Shown one piece after another: positions 23,716 to 36,207 of a stretch of DNA of 64,000 nucleotides. The stretch spans positions 25,185,922 through 25,249,921 of the forward strand of contig CM055112.1 of NCBI GenBank assembly GCA_029204225.1. Reading direction: 5' to 3'. A model generated the notes under the pieces. It was not told where the DNA came from and ran no database searches. It saw nothing but the letters and a program-made list of their open reading frames with translations. Position numbers and translations under genes: made by a program. Numbering within the stretch: the stretch's first letter is position 1; each line of letters begins with the position of its first letter. Source of the DNA: Diphasiastrum complanatum (taxonomy: Eukaryota > Streptophyta > Lycopodiopsida > Lycopodiales > Lycopodiaceae).

Positions 23716-24960
23716 GTGGACCAATCGAAGCACTTGGATGAAGAAATACGACCACTATCTCTAAGTATTTTGCTGACTCCTAAGACGACAAGACTTAGGA
23801 AGCCTTGGCCTCACCTTGAGATAGTAGAGACTAAAACCCTATCAGAAGATGAGATAAATGATCCAGGAGATGAGAGAGAAGTAGGGGACTCGCCCGAGAA
23901 ACAGTTGTATATATTTTTAGATATTACACCAGAAACCCCTCCATTAGCAGCCTTTGAGGTAAAACCTATAAGCATGGCAGGAAGACCGACTAAGCCGTTA
24001 GTAATCTTTGTCACCGTAGGAGAATTACCCAAGCTCAAAGGAGCGATTCTTGAGTATCATGGAGCCCCATATGAAGATGCTGAGTTTCACATTAATGCAT
24101 TTTGGACCGCATGTCTCATTAATCGAATCACCGATCCCCACCACAAAATGATGTTTTTCGCACTTACCTTGACTAAATCAGCGAGGAGATGGTATTATAG
24201 ATTGCCTAGGAGATGTATCGAGACCATTGAAGAATTTCTTAGACTATTTCTACTTAAGTATACTCCACATCACACCCTCGATGGTCTGTTGTTTACAATC
24301 AACTCACTTCAACAAGGTGAAGGTGAAACAGTTCATCGATATCATTGTAGATTGACTGAATTAACACGGCAGGTAGATGCCATGGTGCAATTACCCCCAC
24401 CAACTATTACTCACTTTCTTTCTGAGAGGCCTAAGAGATGACATACAACTTGTAGTACGTCATAGTTGCCCTCAGACTTTAATGGAAGCCGTAAGTAAAG
24501 CTCTTGTAGTGGAGGATGCACAGATTGCCATCACACATGCATCAAACATATCTAGAGCTGTGAATAACATAACCTTAGAACGGATGTGTGGGAGCATAAT
24601 AGATTTAGAGGAAATCAAGTCCACAACAATCCCCAGCCATTTCAAGAGGGAAGACCTCCAGCAGCAATGCCAGAACCACAGCCACCACCCAGACTTTTAA
24701 ATTGATGCCACCTGATACTAGAAGGCAAGTTTCTGGCCCAAATAAGAGATATGAGAATATTGGATCTAATTCTGGTCTAGATGACATGAAAGAGATGCTC
24801 AAATGATACATGAATGTCATGAATGAGAATATATCAACACTAGCTTCACTGTGTGAACTTCTTAAAGCGAGAAACTGTCCTAACACAGTTTGTGCTTTTT
24901 GTAAAAAAATTGGTCTCAAGGAAGATAGATGTTGGGCTCGTAGAGAAGCCTTAGTGGTGC
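23716..24960 (+). pseudogene. Ty3/gypsy Gag
   Basis: The frame from 23716 (no ATG at this point; GTG) gives an acidic N-terminus followed by the retrotransposon Gag core: AFWTACLINRITDPHHKMMF, SARRWYYRLPRRCIETIEEF and HTLDGLLFTINSLQQGEGET. A frameshift near 24400 moves the frame to FLRGLRDDIQLVVRHSCPQT (24377-24700). Another change leads to a partial zinc knuckle, CAFCKKIGLKEDRCW, near 24890-24940. Several frame changes make it non-functional. Confidence 0.85.
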
Positions 24961-25629
24961 CTAATCAAAGACCAGGACCTGTGAATCATAGATCACAAGA
25001 TGAAAGAGTAGTTGACACCCCCGGATCAGTCAGCTTTCTACATAGATCATCTGTAATACGATCTCAAGACAAGGGCAAAGCTAAGTGAAGGATGAATGGC
25101 CTCCAATGAATCTGATAGAGATCGAGACAATGAGGTCCATAAAGAAAAAAGAAGAAGTACTAGCTGTGACCAGAAGTAAGACACCAATGGATCCTCCCAC
25201 TACGTCTTTGAAGAAGGTAGTCGAGAAAAAGACAAGTGCTATGCCTGTCTTGCACAAGACGATAGATCTCTCAATGATAGTAAATATACCCATAGTCAAC
25301 ATTGACAAAACATAGCCTGGAAAAGTGGAGAATTGGAAGCCAGAAAGCCATCTAAGATAGTTCGAAAGAAGGAAAAGGCTAAAATTGTACCACACATAAA
25401 TAGAACCATAGTCAGACGGATTCGTGACATAGACCTCGGCCCTAGGATTAAAAACCTAGATCTGAGTCACACTTTGAATGAATTGAGCTTAGAGATAGGC
25501 TTATGGCAGTTACTCCAGCTTTCACCCACAGTCCGCCGGAAGGTGAAGCAGATGATGAGGCCGATAAATTTGGGAATGATGAGCATAGAATCACCTGTGA
25601 TAGGAAAAGTGGACTGCAGCATAATAGAC

Positions 25630-26715
25630 TGACATTTTCCCAAAGTTGATGTCACTATAGATGGTTTAGTTATCCAAGGAGCTATGGTAGATGCGGGATC
25701 TGCGGTGAATATAATAAGCCTAGAATTGGCAGACAGGCTTGGAATGGACCTGGAGCCCACTTCACTGACTGCCTTGAAGTTGGCCAACAACTCTGTTGTC
25801 AAACCTGAAGGAGAAATGAGATCTATCCCTATTGCAGTTGCTGGAAAGATTGTGAATTTGGACTTCTATGTCATGAGAATGCTGGCAGGCTATAAGAGTT
25901 ATTCTCTCCTATTAGAAAGGCCTTCGTTATGATTAAGTGACTGCACAATAGACATTCCTGCAGGACTATTGATTTTTGGTAGACGGAAGAGCCGAGTGGT
26001 GGTTGATGGATACCCCGAGACCCCTCAGTCAGAAAGAGCCCCTATACCCTCTTTGGAATGGGAAAAAGTGTCTAGTGATGATTTAGGAACTGATACAGAC
26101 GATGATGAGCACAATCGAATTGTACCTCCTAACAAGGATAGTGATAGCAGCCTGAACCATGCAGAGGTGCATGAAATAGTATGGACAAGCCTTGATGATT
26201 ATCTCCCCAGAGTCAAATCCATGAATCTAGACCCAACTGATTATGAGAGTAGGGAGGATGTTAGATATACTACATCTGATGTCTTTGATCATGAACTGTT
26301 TGGTATACAAGAATTATTCAAAAAAATCCAAGTGGTGCCAGTCGAAATATTCCATTGGGATAATGAACTACCTGGATATGTTTCAGATTGTGAGAAAACT
26401 ATAGAGGCAAGAAATGACAAAGGAGGCATTGCATCTCCTAGAACAGATATGATAGTGAATTGTATGGGGTAGGAGAAATGTTCAAGACTGCAAAATCAAA
26501 GCCTGCATTACTACCTCAGAATCTAGATGAACATCAAAACCTTCAGAGTCATGGTCATCAAGGAAATTCAAATACAGATCTGAATCTCTTACTTTCCTAT
26601 CTTGAGTATAATCATTTTGATGATTTAGAAAAGAACATGGGAAGACAGACCAGTGCATATGATAGAATGGAACCAGATGACGAGTACCCTGACAACAAGA
26701 TCGATAATGGGTAGT
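25630..26715 (+). pseudogene. Gypsy aspartic protease and downstream region, cut before RT
   Basis: IDGLVIQGAMVDAGSAVNII gives the retropepsin active-site loop in DAGS form. It is followed by SLELADRLGM, a flap region and LDFYVMRML..YSLLLERPSL, ending at a TGA (25930). The frame then continues with DIPAGLLIFGRRKSRV and an acidic spacer to 26472 and beyond. The gypsy sequence stops at about 26715 with no RT, RNase H or integrase; copia protease sequence follows at once. Confidence 0.8.
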
Positions 26716-27193
26716 AGATGATTATTTACCCTTGGATTCCACCAAGGGGGTAAGAGATTGTAAATTTAATTTGAGGGAAGTTCTAATCACCCTGAACCCC
26801 ACTTTGAAAGGAAGACTAATGGACGTGTTACATGTGCCAAGACTTAAAAAAAATCTGATCTCAGTCATCAAATTGAATAGAATGGGAGTTGAAGCTTTAT
26901 TCAAGGATGAGACATGTCGAATATTCATAGATGATCAAGAGGTGGCAAGAGCAAACGTGAACCCTGAAAACTTATTATGTTTGAAATGCAAAGCTTCAAG
27001 GGAAGAGCATGTAAATGTGGCGGAAATCAATCAGATTGCTGGATCCACCGTCTGGCACGAAAGGCTTGGACATGCATCATTCAAAAGCTCAGCAAGTTGG
27101 TGAAGAATGGATATAAGATTGAAGGATGGAGTGAAAAAGATGCTGCACTGTGCAACAGGTGTGAGGCATGCTTGAAAGGAAAAATGACCAAAA

Positions 27194-28535
27194 TGTTGGC
27201 TTTAGCTACCAAAAAGCTGACTGCTAGTTAATCTATGTGACATTAAGAGAGGCTTGATGAAGAAATGACCATACACAGCCAGCCTTCATGGGTTGTTTAT
27301 ATATCCAAAAGAGAGAAACTACATGCCAAGAAGCAGATGCTATGGATTGACAGCCTTGACAGTTGGATTGCTGATGTCAACAAACATAAGAAACACAAGT
27401 GTGTTTTGTTTGACACCAACAAACCCTCCCTCAAACAAAACATCACATTTCTTTTCTGAATTCTACTATCACCTACATGTAGACTCCACGTCTTCAAACA
27501 CCATTTGTATGTGGTCTACGTAGCTATACATGGACTGTGATTAAACCATCTTTCACCTACATGTAGACTCTACATCTTCACACAACATTGTGTGTGGTCT
27601 ATGTAGCTATACATGGACTGTGAATAACATTGATTTCAGAATCTACAAGAAGCTACAAAGAAATTCATTTCACGTTTAGATTTTGAATGCTCTAATCTGA
27701 AGAGATGCAAATTTCTTTGCACTCCTCCACGTCCATCAAGTGTATCTTGATAAGGTTCCTCATCTCCATAATCAAACATGTGCAAGATCTTTGGTTAATG
27801 ACCACTGAATCCAGAGGTAAATTGATTTGAAGTAGTTTGTGATGTAGCTTCAAGATGATCTTCTTTGGTTCTCTCTTGACCGGCTTCATTGCTCTATACT
27901 TAAGCTTTGATCCAACGGGCATCTGCCCTCCACGCTTCTGCTGCTACAGTATCATGATTTTCAGTATTCAAAGCTGAAAAGAGCTCTCATAGAACTCATT
28001 GCATCAGCTGTAGTGTAGAAGAGAACGTGGACGTAAGAGAGAGGAGCTGAGCAAGCGCAGGTTGGAGAGAGCGTTGGCGGGATTTCTGGTTGAGGAGACG
28101 TGCTGGCCCTGCTGGCTGGAGAGAGTGTTGGAATGCGTTGAGAGAGAGAAGAGAGAGAGCGCTGTACAGCGTAGTCTCCTCAAGAAATATTCCTCTTGAA
28201 AAACCGGTGGTACTGGTCACTCCTCATTGATGACTGGCTGGCCTAGGTTAGTGCATGTGTGGGCCCATAACCTTTGTTGGCATTAGCTACCAAAAAGCTG
28301 ACTGCTAGTTAATCTACATAACATGAAGAAACTCAGAAAAGAAAACAAGAGAGGCTTGATAAAGAAATGACCATGCACAGCCAGCCTTTGTGGGCTGTTT
28401 ATATATCCAAAAAAGAGAAATTACATGCCAAGAAGCAGATGCTATGGATTGACAGCCTTGAGAGTTGGATTGCTGATGACAAGAAACACAAGTGTGTTTT
28501 GTTTGACACCAACACAAAAGGCCTTTTCCCAAACA
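27194..28535 (-). mobile_element. Miniature LTR element (TRIM-like), half-tRNA primed
   Basis: Two direct repeats, 27194-27437 (244 bp) and 28275-28535 (261 bp), start TGTTGGC(T/A)TTAGCTACC and end CAAACA on the plus strand, giving TG...CA ends. They flank 837 bp with no convincing gene. Next to the right repeat stands GTGGGCCCATAACC (28259-28272), identical to the anticodon arm of plant initiator tRNA-Met, so the element runs on the minus strand with its 5' LTR on the right. An 85-bp tandem duplication lies at about 27468-27626. The element interrupts the copia pol between the HHCC finger and integrase. No target duplication is clear. Size and lack of coding fit TRIM elements. Confidence 0.8.
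28259..28272 (-). promoter_or_regulatory. Primer-binding site for half of initiator tRNA-Met
   Basis: The minus strand GGTTATGGGCCCAC is complementary to the anticodon stem-loop of plant initiator tRNA-Met, which contains GGGCCCATAACC with the CAU anticodon. It begins 2 nt from the LTR end, where a primer site belongs. Drosophila copia and yeast Ty5 are the known precedents for this half-tRNA mode. Confidence 0.75.
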
Positions 28536-31101
28536 AACTGCAAGTCTACAAGACAATGTCTTGATCTGGTGCACAGTGATCTGTGTGGACCAATAGAGAC
28601 TCAATCAATTGGCGGAGAAAAATATTTCATGACAATAACTGACGATTACTCCAGGTATTGCTCAGTAAAAATTTTGAGGACTAAATCTCAAGCATCCGAG
28701 TTCTTCAAGGAGTATGTGACAGCATGCAGACAATAGAAGGGCATAATTCCGTCCACTGTCAGAACGGACAATGGTGGAGAATACATCAGCAAGGACTTTG
28801 AGAGTTTTTGTAAGGAGAATGGAATTAAGAGGGAACTCACATGTCCTTACAATCCCCAGCAAAACAGACTGAGCGAGCGAATGAAAAGGACCTTACTGAA
28901 TAGCATGCGATGCATGCTCCATGCTAAAGGCCTGCCCAAGTCTTTCTGGGGAGAGGCATTGGCAACCGCCACTTACATCCACAATCGTTTGCCTACTGAA
29001 AGAATGCGCTGGAAGGTGCCTATCGAAGAATGGAGTGGCAGACGGACTAGCTTTGCACACATCAAAACATTTGGATGTCTCTGTCACGTCCTAGTGGAGG
29101 GACCTAGTAAATGCAAATTGGATCCAAGGGCCAGGCGAGGTCTTTTCGTTGGGTATCCAATTGGCCAAAAGGGATATCAAATTTATGTGCCAGAGCTCAG
29201 AAAGGTGGTTGTTTCTCAAAATGTAGAATTTTACGAGTTTGACTCATACTACAAATATGGGGAAACTCATCCAACAGAGGCGCAAATCAGCTATCTTGAG
29301 CTATCGTCACTGCCAATCACAGGCCAAGCAGTTGTACCGCCAATTAATGTGGCAGAACCAAGATGCATGGAGGAGCCGGCTACAACAGCTAGAAGATCTG
29401 AGCAAACCCCAGACAACAGATAGAGGAAATTGAAGCCCCTGCAAGCACAGAACCCAGGCGATCAGAACGTGTGCGTAGGGCTCGAAAGAAGTTTGATGAC
29501 ATGATCTACATCATGGAGGAAGCCAAGGATTTTGCTCTGGAACCCAAAACCCTTGTCGAGGCCAAAGAATCAAAGTACTGGCCTCAATCGAGACTTGCTA
29601 TGGAAGAAGAAAAACCATTCAATGCATGAGAATAATGTCTGGAGCCTAGCCGATTTGCCTGAAGGACGAAGAGCAGTTGGGTGCAAGTGGGTGTTCAAGA
29701 TCAAGGTCCAGCCTGACGGAAGCATCAACAGGTTCAAGGCTAGACTGGTCGCAAAAGGATGCTCGCAGACTGAAGGAATCGACTACAACAAGACCTATGC
29801 TCCCGTAGTAAGAATTGCTTCCATTCGTTTGATACTATCACTGGCCACTCAATTTGGTTGGAAGGTATGGAAATCAGACGTTAAGACGGCCTTCCTTAAT
29901 GGCATACTCAAGGAAACAATCTATATGGCGCAGCCTCCTGAGTTTAATGATGAATCTGGACTGGTCTGTCACCTCCACAGGGCCATCTATGGCTTGAAAC
30001 AGGGGTGCAGAGAATGGAATCAGAGATTCGATGAATCGGTCAAGAAGTTGAATATAAAAAACTATCACACTGATGGTAGTGTATATACCTACATACAAAA
30101 TGACAGTGTGGTCCTGCTTGCAATATATGTTGATGATATATTAACTACTGGCAATGATGATCAGAAGATCAGGGAGATACAACGTGCCCTAGCCTGCAAA
30201 TCTCAAGTTAAGGAGCTGGGGAAGTTGCCTATTGTCTGGGGATTGAAATTACGAGGAATATCGAACAAGGCATCACCACACTATCACAGCAGAGATACAT
30301 TCGGGACATGCTTATTAGATATCGAATGATAGAATCTAATCCTGTCAGCACTCCAAGCGAGTAAGGATTGGATCTGAATTCAAGCATGTGCCCCAAAACA
30401 GAGGATGAGATTAATGAAATGGCTGACAAGCCATTCAGAAGATTAGTGGATTCCCTGATGTATGCTGTAGTATGCACTCGTCCTGACATTGACTTCAGTG
30501 TCAATAAGGTCAGCCAACATGCAAATAACCCAGGTAAGATACACTGGAAGGCTGCCAAATGAATTTTTCAATATTTGAAAGGCAACATGGATCAGAAATT
30601 ATGCTATCATCAGTCCACAAGAAGGATCATGGGTTACGCAGATGCAGATTGGGGGGGAGATGCAGACACAAGCAGGTCGACTGTAGGCTTCATTTTCATG
30701 TGCACTGGAGGAGCAGTTACCTGGGGCAGTGTCAGACAGAGGAGCATTTCAACCTACACAATGCAATCAGAACACATGAGCTTATGTCATGATGCCAAAG
30801 AAGCCATGTGGCTACAAAACATCCTAACAGAATGGAGTATTCCACAGAAGACCATGCTAATCCTAAATGACAATCAAAGTTGCATTTCAGTAAGCCAAAA
30901 CGGGAGAAATCACAAGAGAAGCAAGCATATAGACTTGCAATACAGATTCGTGAGAGAGCTCATAGAGGAAGGAAGATTGAATATAGAATATTGCCCTACC
31001 AACCGAATGATTGCAGACATATTTACAAAGCCGCTGCCCAGAGATCAGCATCGGAACTTGTGCATTGCAACGGGAATGCGATTATCCATTGAGGGGGAAA
31101 T

Positions 31102-31583
31102 TGTTAAGGTTACCGGATCAATGGATAATCTTGAGGAACCGGAGGAACCGGCTGCTAGTCAACGGAACTCAACTGAACATGGCTAATTGCCTGGTGGCGC
31201 GGATTGATAATGTGGAAGGAGGACGCTGATAAAAGAATGCTGATCAGCTGACTGGATCAGCTGACTGTCAGCTGGCGCGGGATGAAGGACGCCGACGACT
31301 TCTTACTTCTTGACAACGATTAAGTGTGGATGCTAGGATTAGTTAGATAATAAAAGGAGATAGTTTGATAGATGTTTGTTTTTTGTTGAACGTTTTTCAT
31401 CTTAGGTAGAATGTACTGCAGTTCGCAGTTCTGATCACTGTTCCTTTGGATCAATACTCATATGTACTGTCAACTTTTGAACTTAATATATCCCTTTGCT
31501 TACAGATCAATCGTGTGTTGGATGCTCCCTGTATCATTGCATGCTTACATAATTCCCACATAGAATCGTTGTAAGTTCTAACA
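31102..31583 (+). repeat. 3' LTR of the decayed copia
   Basis: A polypurine tract GAGGGGGAAA (31091-31100) lies just upstream. The LTR reads TGTTAAGG...TTCTAACA, 482 bp, with inverted TGTTA/TAACA ends. A TATA-like AATAAAAGG stands near 31350. Beyond the end, CACCATTGGAATTG is gypsy LTR sequence, so this copia had landed in that LTR. Confidence 0.85.
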
Positions 31584-32388
31584 CACCATTGGAATTGTAA
31601 GGCCTAGGGATTTAGCCATTGAAGTTGAGAATGAGGGATTTAGAGTCAAAACATCCGTGTACATCAGAATGAACGACTCATGGGGCTTGGTAGCAACATG
31701 CTCCATAGAACTTCAAAGTGCTATTAGGACGAGATCTGGGCCTGGATTGTTATGACTGGGTTAAATTTGCGAGAGCAACCTCTACCAAGTGACTTTTGCC
31801 AGTTGAGTAGAAATGGAAGGGTTTACCATTATTTCTATTCCAGGGATTTCCATAGACATCTCCTAGTTGGAGATAGATTGTTTAGAGTTAGACATAATGA
31901 TGACTGTATTTCCCGTAGTGTATGAGTTGAGTGAAGATTCTACGTCGAAAGAGTTAGGAGGATCCTTTACCCAATATACTGAATTGCATCTAGGGCTTCC
32001 CGATCCATTGCCAGAGTATGTGTTAGAGAACTTAAATGATATCATCAAGGATTCTTGAAGAGATCCTCGAGAAAAATACGAGAAGGAGGTAGCTCTGGAA
32101 CTTCGAAAGCGAGCAAGATATCATTAGTGCAAGTCGTGAGTTTCAAGAAGACTGAGGAAGTGAGTATAACCCTTTATAGGCTATGTCTCTAGAGGTCTGG
32201 AAAACCTCTATTAGCTATAGTGGTACGGCTTGGTCGATAGAACATGTCAGGGATCCCCTAGTTAGCTTTGTGTTTGGGACGTGTACGACCATTCTCGTAA
32301 CAGCACGACACTGAACACATAGTGGTGCTGTATCCTGTTATGTTGTTTTCCCCTTAGCTTTGATCACCTGAGTGGAAAATGCCATAAC
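31584..32388 (+). repeat. Gypsy-type 3' LTR, right part
   Basis: Matches 21818-22618 from CACCATTGGAATTG to CATAACA with scattered changes and small indels. The left half is missing because the copia LTR abuts it. The right flank is AT-rich repeat in reverse orientation. Confidence 0.8.
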
Positions 32389-32910
32389 AAACTAAATGCA
32401 CAAGAATGGACACAATTTGTGCAATTACAAATATCGTGATTCAGTATTCACTAATTTCATAATTTGAGTTAATCTATAAAATTCATATTCTATATCAATA
32501 AAAGTCAGGATTTATTATTTATGATTTAAATTTCATAACTTGGGTAATTAGAAAAATCGTTGTTTATTATTTACAATTGCACTATAAAAAATGTCAAGAT
32601 TTAGTATCCATAGTTTGACAATCTACAAAAGTCATGATTGACTACTCACAATTTTGCAATTTAATATTGACAAAGGCAGTTCACAATAATGGTATTCATC
32701 ATTTAAATATACTTGTAATTTTATAATCATTTTTCATAATGATGATGTTCACAATTAACATATAGATGATTGAAAATGAACATTCATAGTCAGAGTTTTC
32801 AAACTTTTTCAAAGATTTATGATCATTATTCATAATATCACGATAAGTATTCACAACTTCACGACCAATATTCACAATTTTACGATCAGTATTCACAGTT
32901 TCGTGACAAG
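32389..32910 (-). repeat. AT-rich repeat element, copy 4 (inverted, truncated)
   Basis: Reverse complement of 13331-13850, including the four 21-bp minisatellite units (about 32820-32905). Confidence 0.8.
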
Positions 32911-33933
32911 CTCTGCTAACAAATAATAAACCATGAGAAAGGAGTGTTTTAACAAAAGTATGTTGAGAACATATTTCTTAAGTGCTTCTAGCTCAATGAG
33001 GGTCAAATTACGTAATGCGAAAGTAAAGTGGGTTGGATACCATCTGAGAAAGAGAGACAGAGAGAGGGGGGAGGGGGGGGGGTGGGGGTTTGCCCATGTA
33101 GCATTTGAAGTAGATACCAAAGGAGGATTAATTTCATCCCCGAGGACTTCAATATCACACTATCATGTGAAACTGTGGTAATGACCATGTGAACATTATG
33201 AGGTACCTTCCTTTAACAACTCTACATACACTTGACGAATTTCATTTTATTCTAGAAGATTGTTCTGGATGCCATCAAGATTGACCTAAATTTCCTTGCA
33301 TGGAAATCAAACTGTGAAAAAAAATATTATGAGAAGTAGATGTCAACCTCAATGCCTGGAGTATCAAAGGGTACAATGTCATACATTGTAGTGGAACACC
33401 GCATGGACGTTCTGGAACACTAAATTTTTAAAACTGAAAATTTTATTAAGAAAACCCTTAATACATTAAAAAACACCTGATTAGTAGTAACAAGAAAATA
33501 TACATACTGCCTAAAAGAATTTATACTAAAAACTTTTAAAAATAAAAACAGGATAACTCATGTTTTTTATTCAAAAATTTCGAAAAAATGCACATTCGAA
33601 AAAACCCCAATGCTTTTTTCAAAAATGCGTTCCAGAACAAGGCCTTGCAATTATTGTGTACATCTATAACCACACAAGTTTGATCATGAAATGGATCATG
33701 TAGAGTTTGTATGTGAGATGAAGATCCTTTTGATGCTCATACATTGCACTCAAGGCATCAATCTTTTATAGGCCTCTTGTACCCGCACGATCAACAATTG
33801 CAACCTCACTAATCACGTGCTTCATTGCTTTCGAAAGAATTATTGAGGGCTCCAATCTTAAGGGGTCAACGAGAGACTATAGGTCTGCCACATGGTCACC
33901 CCAACTGAGGGCTAAAGACGTGGTGGCCACAGC

Positions 33934-33940
33934 TATAAAA
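33934..33940 (+). promoter_or_regulatory. TATA box of SAP unit C
   Basis: TATAAAA about 450 nt upstream of the start codon, with an intact AGACGTGGTGGCCAC (ACGTGG core) just upstream. Confidence 0.6.
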
Positions 33941-34383
33941 GGCTGAACCCTCAAACACATAATTAGTCCTCAATTGTGATATGAGATGGAGCATAGCCGA
34001 AGGAATGCGTCGTCTATGATATCTGCTCATTGCAGGAAGGTTTCAGTTCTCTCCTGCTCGCGATTTTGTGTTTTTGCCTTGTTGTGTCTCTGCTGTGTCT
34101 TGAAAGTTATGGCTATAATGCACCTTCTGTCAATGCTTTGGTAAATATTAAGCATAAATCAAGTTGGAGTTCGTTTACTTCAATTTTGTCTACTGTCGAA
34201 GATCTTGTTGCAATAAACCTTGCCCTTGTTCGCAGTGCATAGTGTATTCACGTCCAGGAGGACACGTAATTAGCGGTGCCAGCAAAACTTTCGTTGCTAG
34301 GTCCGCGTACACGCCTTCAAAGCGGAACAAGTACTTGTGAAGCAGATGGCTCCCGGAGGGTTGTGTAATTAAGGCGCAAATAA

Positions 34384-34935
34384 ATGTCTGGGGAAAGTTG
34401 GAAGCATGACAATGATGCAAGGCGCCACCAGACTCCTGAAAGGCCTGTTCTTTGTGCGAATAATTGTGGGGTTTTTGGGAGTAAGGACACGATGAACTTG
34501 TGCTCAAAGTGTTACACATCCACATCTGACATCCAATTCTGTCATCAGGCGAGACAGCAACTTCACTGAAATGAGTTTTGAGGGAACTGCCACGACGTTA
34601 GAAACACCAAACTCTGAATTGACATCCTCCCGGCCGGTTGATTTACTGAGGGAAGGTAGAGACGTAACTACAGTTGCATCACATACTGAGCTTGCTGACA
34701 TTGGAAAACCTGCCGCTGGCGTTTCGACAGAAGCTACCGCATCTCATGATCCTAGTCAATGCTTTTCCTGTAGCAAATGCGTTCCATTATATGGGCTAAT
34801 TAAATGCCAATGCGAAAATGTATTTTGCTCATTGCACCGATATGCTGAAACGCATCAGTGTACAACTGATTACAAAGCGATTGGGCGCGATGCCATCGCA
34901 AAGGCAAACCCTGTAGTCAAGGCTAAAAAGTTATA
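34384..34935 (+). pseudogene. A20/AN1 zinc-finger (SAP-like) pseudogene, unit C
   Basis: The A20 finger is intact ([20 protein letters not shown]). A roughly 13-nt insertion (CACATCTGACATC) right after CYTST shifts the frame; the second frame resumes as MSFEGTATTLETPNSELT and carries an AN1 finger with all eight ligands (CFSC, CQCENVFCSLH and AETHQC). The C-terminus ends early because GAG became TAG after AKKL. The leader upstream has a premature stop near 34240. Without the insertion this would be the most complete copy. Confidence 0.85.
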
Positions 34936-35454
34936 GATAATTTAAATGATTGACAGTTGAATATTGCTTAAACAACTTCCTTATTCTACTGAGTCCTGAG
35001 CAATATCTATATTGGAAATTTTTGGTCACAGATTATCGTATCTCCTCATTGCATTGACGATTTCAGGTCACAAGTGTTAAGAACAATAATGTGCGCATTC
35101 ACACATGACTAAATAACTAGTGAAAGGAAAGGTGCCAAACATCACATGACGATTAGACCACTTCGCTCTCTTTATGTATGTGCAATTCGCTTTTCTCTCA
35201 TTAATCAGTTAATAAGAATGTAGTTAGTTACATCTCTGTCGCTCTCTCTCCCTGTCTCCGCTATGCTATCTCTCTTTTCCGTGCGATGCTACATGAATTC
35301 TCTGAAGGTATAACTTGTTTGATCTCAATATATGTTTCTTATACCTCCTCGTAATTGATGCTTAGCAAAATCAAAAATGATGTGTGGGTAATCAAGGTAT
35401 AACAAGTGTGTCCATGGCAAGTAAAAAACATTCTCAATGCATGATCGATCCTAT

Positions 35455-36165
35455 ATGTGACTTCCTCTTGAGATATACCTTTTCTAATAGTTACTGAGTC
35501 ATGAGAGGTGGCTTCTATTGATTGAAGTCGGCAAAGGAGGCTTGGGACACATTAGCTCAACATATGAGACTAAAAGAGTCACTAATCATTTGTACCTACA
35601 CAAGAAGCTAATCACCATGAAAATGGTAGAGGGTGACATGATGTTTGTTCATTTCTCAAAGCTGCAGGTGTTACTGAATAGTTTGCTATGGTTGGATCGG
35701 TGGTGAGTGATGAAGAAGCATTCATGATGCTTCTTAACTGCCTTCCAGAGTCATTTGATCACTCGACATAAATATTTGGTAGTGGTACTCAATAGATGGA
35801 TCCGCTGTCCATTATTGTGATTCTTCTTTAGGCGGAGTTGCATCGGAAGTCTGGTGATGTAGAACATGCCCTCTTTATAGGTGGCAAGCAGAAATTTCAC
35901 AAGAAGAAACCGTGGAGTATAGTAACGCTAGAGAAAGTTCGAGAAGTATTGAATCTTAAGATAGGCAATCTAAGCAGATCATGAAGAAAAGTTTAAGGTG
36001 TTATTGTTGCAATGCGAAAGGCCATCGAGCATTTAATTGCAGGAAACATGTAGCTGACCTACTGAAAATGGAGAAGATCTTGATGACGATGGAATTGTAA
36101 ATAAAAAATCAACAAATATTGCTACTATTGAAGAATACACAGAAGACTATTTTCATTAGTTGCTA
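35455..36165 (+). pseudogene. Copia Gag fragment, array unit 1
   Basis: The Gag core is seen in pieces across frames: AYETKR/TYETKRVTN, LLNCLPESFDHS, ELHRKSGDVEHALF and the knuckle region CYCCNAKGHRAFNC in another frame. Multiple stops and frameshifts are shared by all array units, so decay preceded the amplification. Confidence 0.75.
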
Positions 36166-36207
36166 TGATTACTATGATAATAAGCTTAAATATACATTAA
36201 GGAGGAG

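Larger units (their letters stand above)
26720..31101 (+). pseudogene. Ty1/copia pol (protease tail, integrase, RT, RNase H), decayed
   Basis: Order on the plus strand: end of protease (VLHVPRLKKNLISVIKL, 26830); HHCC zinc finger (VWHERLGHASF...CNRCEACLKGK, to 27185); insertion of a miniature LTR element (27194-28535); integrase core with LVHSDLCGPI, VRTDNGGEYIS and LSERMKRTLL (28560-28900); tail FGCLCHVLVEGP; RT with WVFKIKVQPDGSI, SDVKTAFLNGI, IYGLKQGCREW and YVDD (29650-30150); RNase H with YADADWGGDADTSRSTVG and ADIFTKPLPRDQHRNLCIA (30610-31080). Stops and frameshifts occur, for example the stop after VTACRQ near 28734 and a frame change near 29420. Gag and the 5' LTR are missing; the left part is replaced by gypsy sequence. 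Confidence 0.93.
32911..35065 (+). repeat. SAP-carrying repeat unit C
   Basis: Plus-oriented mirror of unit B: a poly-G run near 33066-33085, upstream block, promoter, leader, SAP frame and 3' region, joining the partial LTR at CAGGTCACAAGTGTTAAGAAC near 35053. The insertion GTACCTTCC border is at 33203. Confidence 0.85.

Noticed and set aside
28259-28272. A tRNA-Met gene fragment
   Set aside because: Only the anticodon-arm match is present and it sits exactly at the LTR edge, so a primer site is the better reading.
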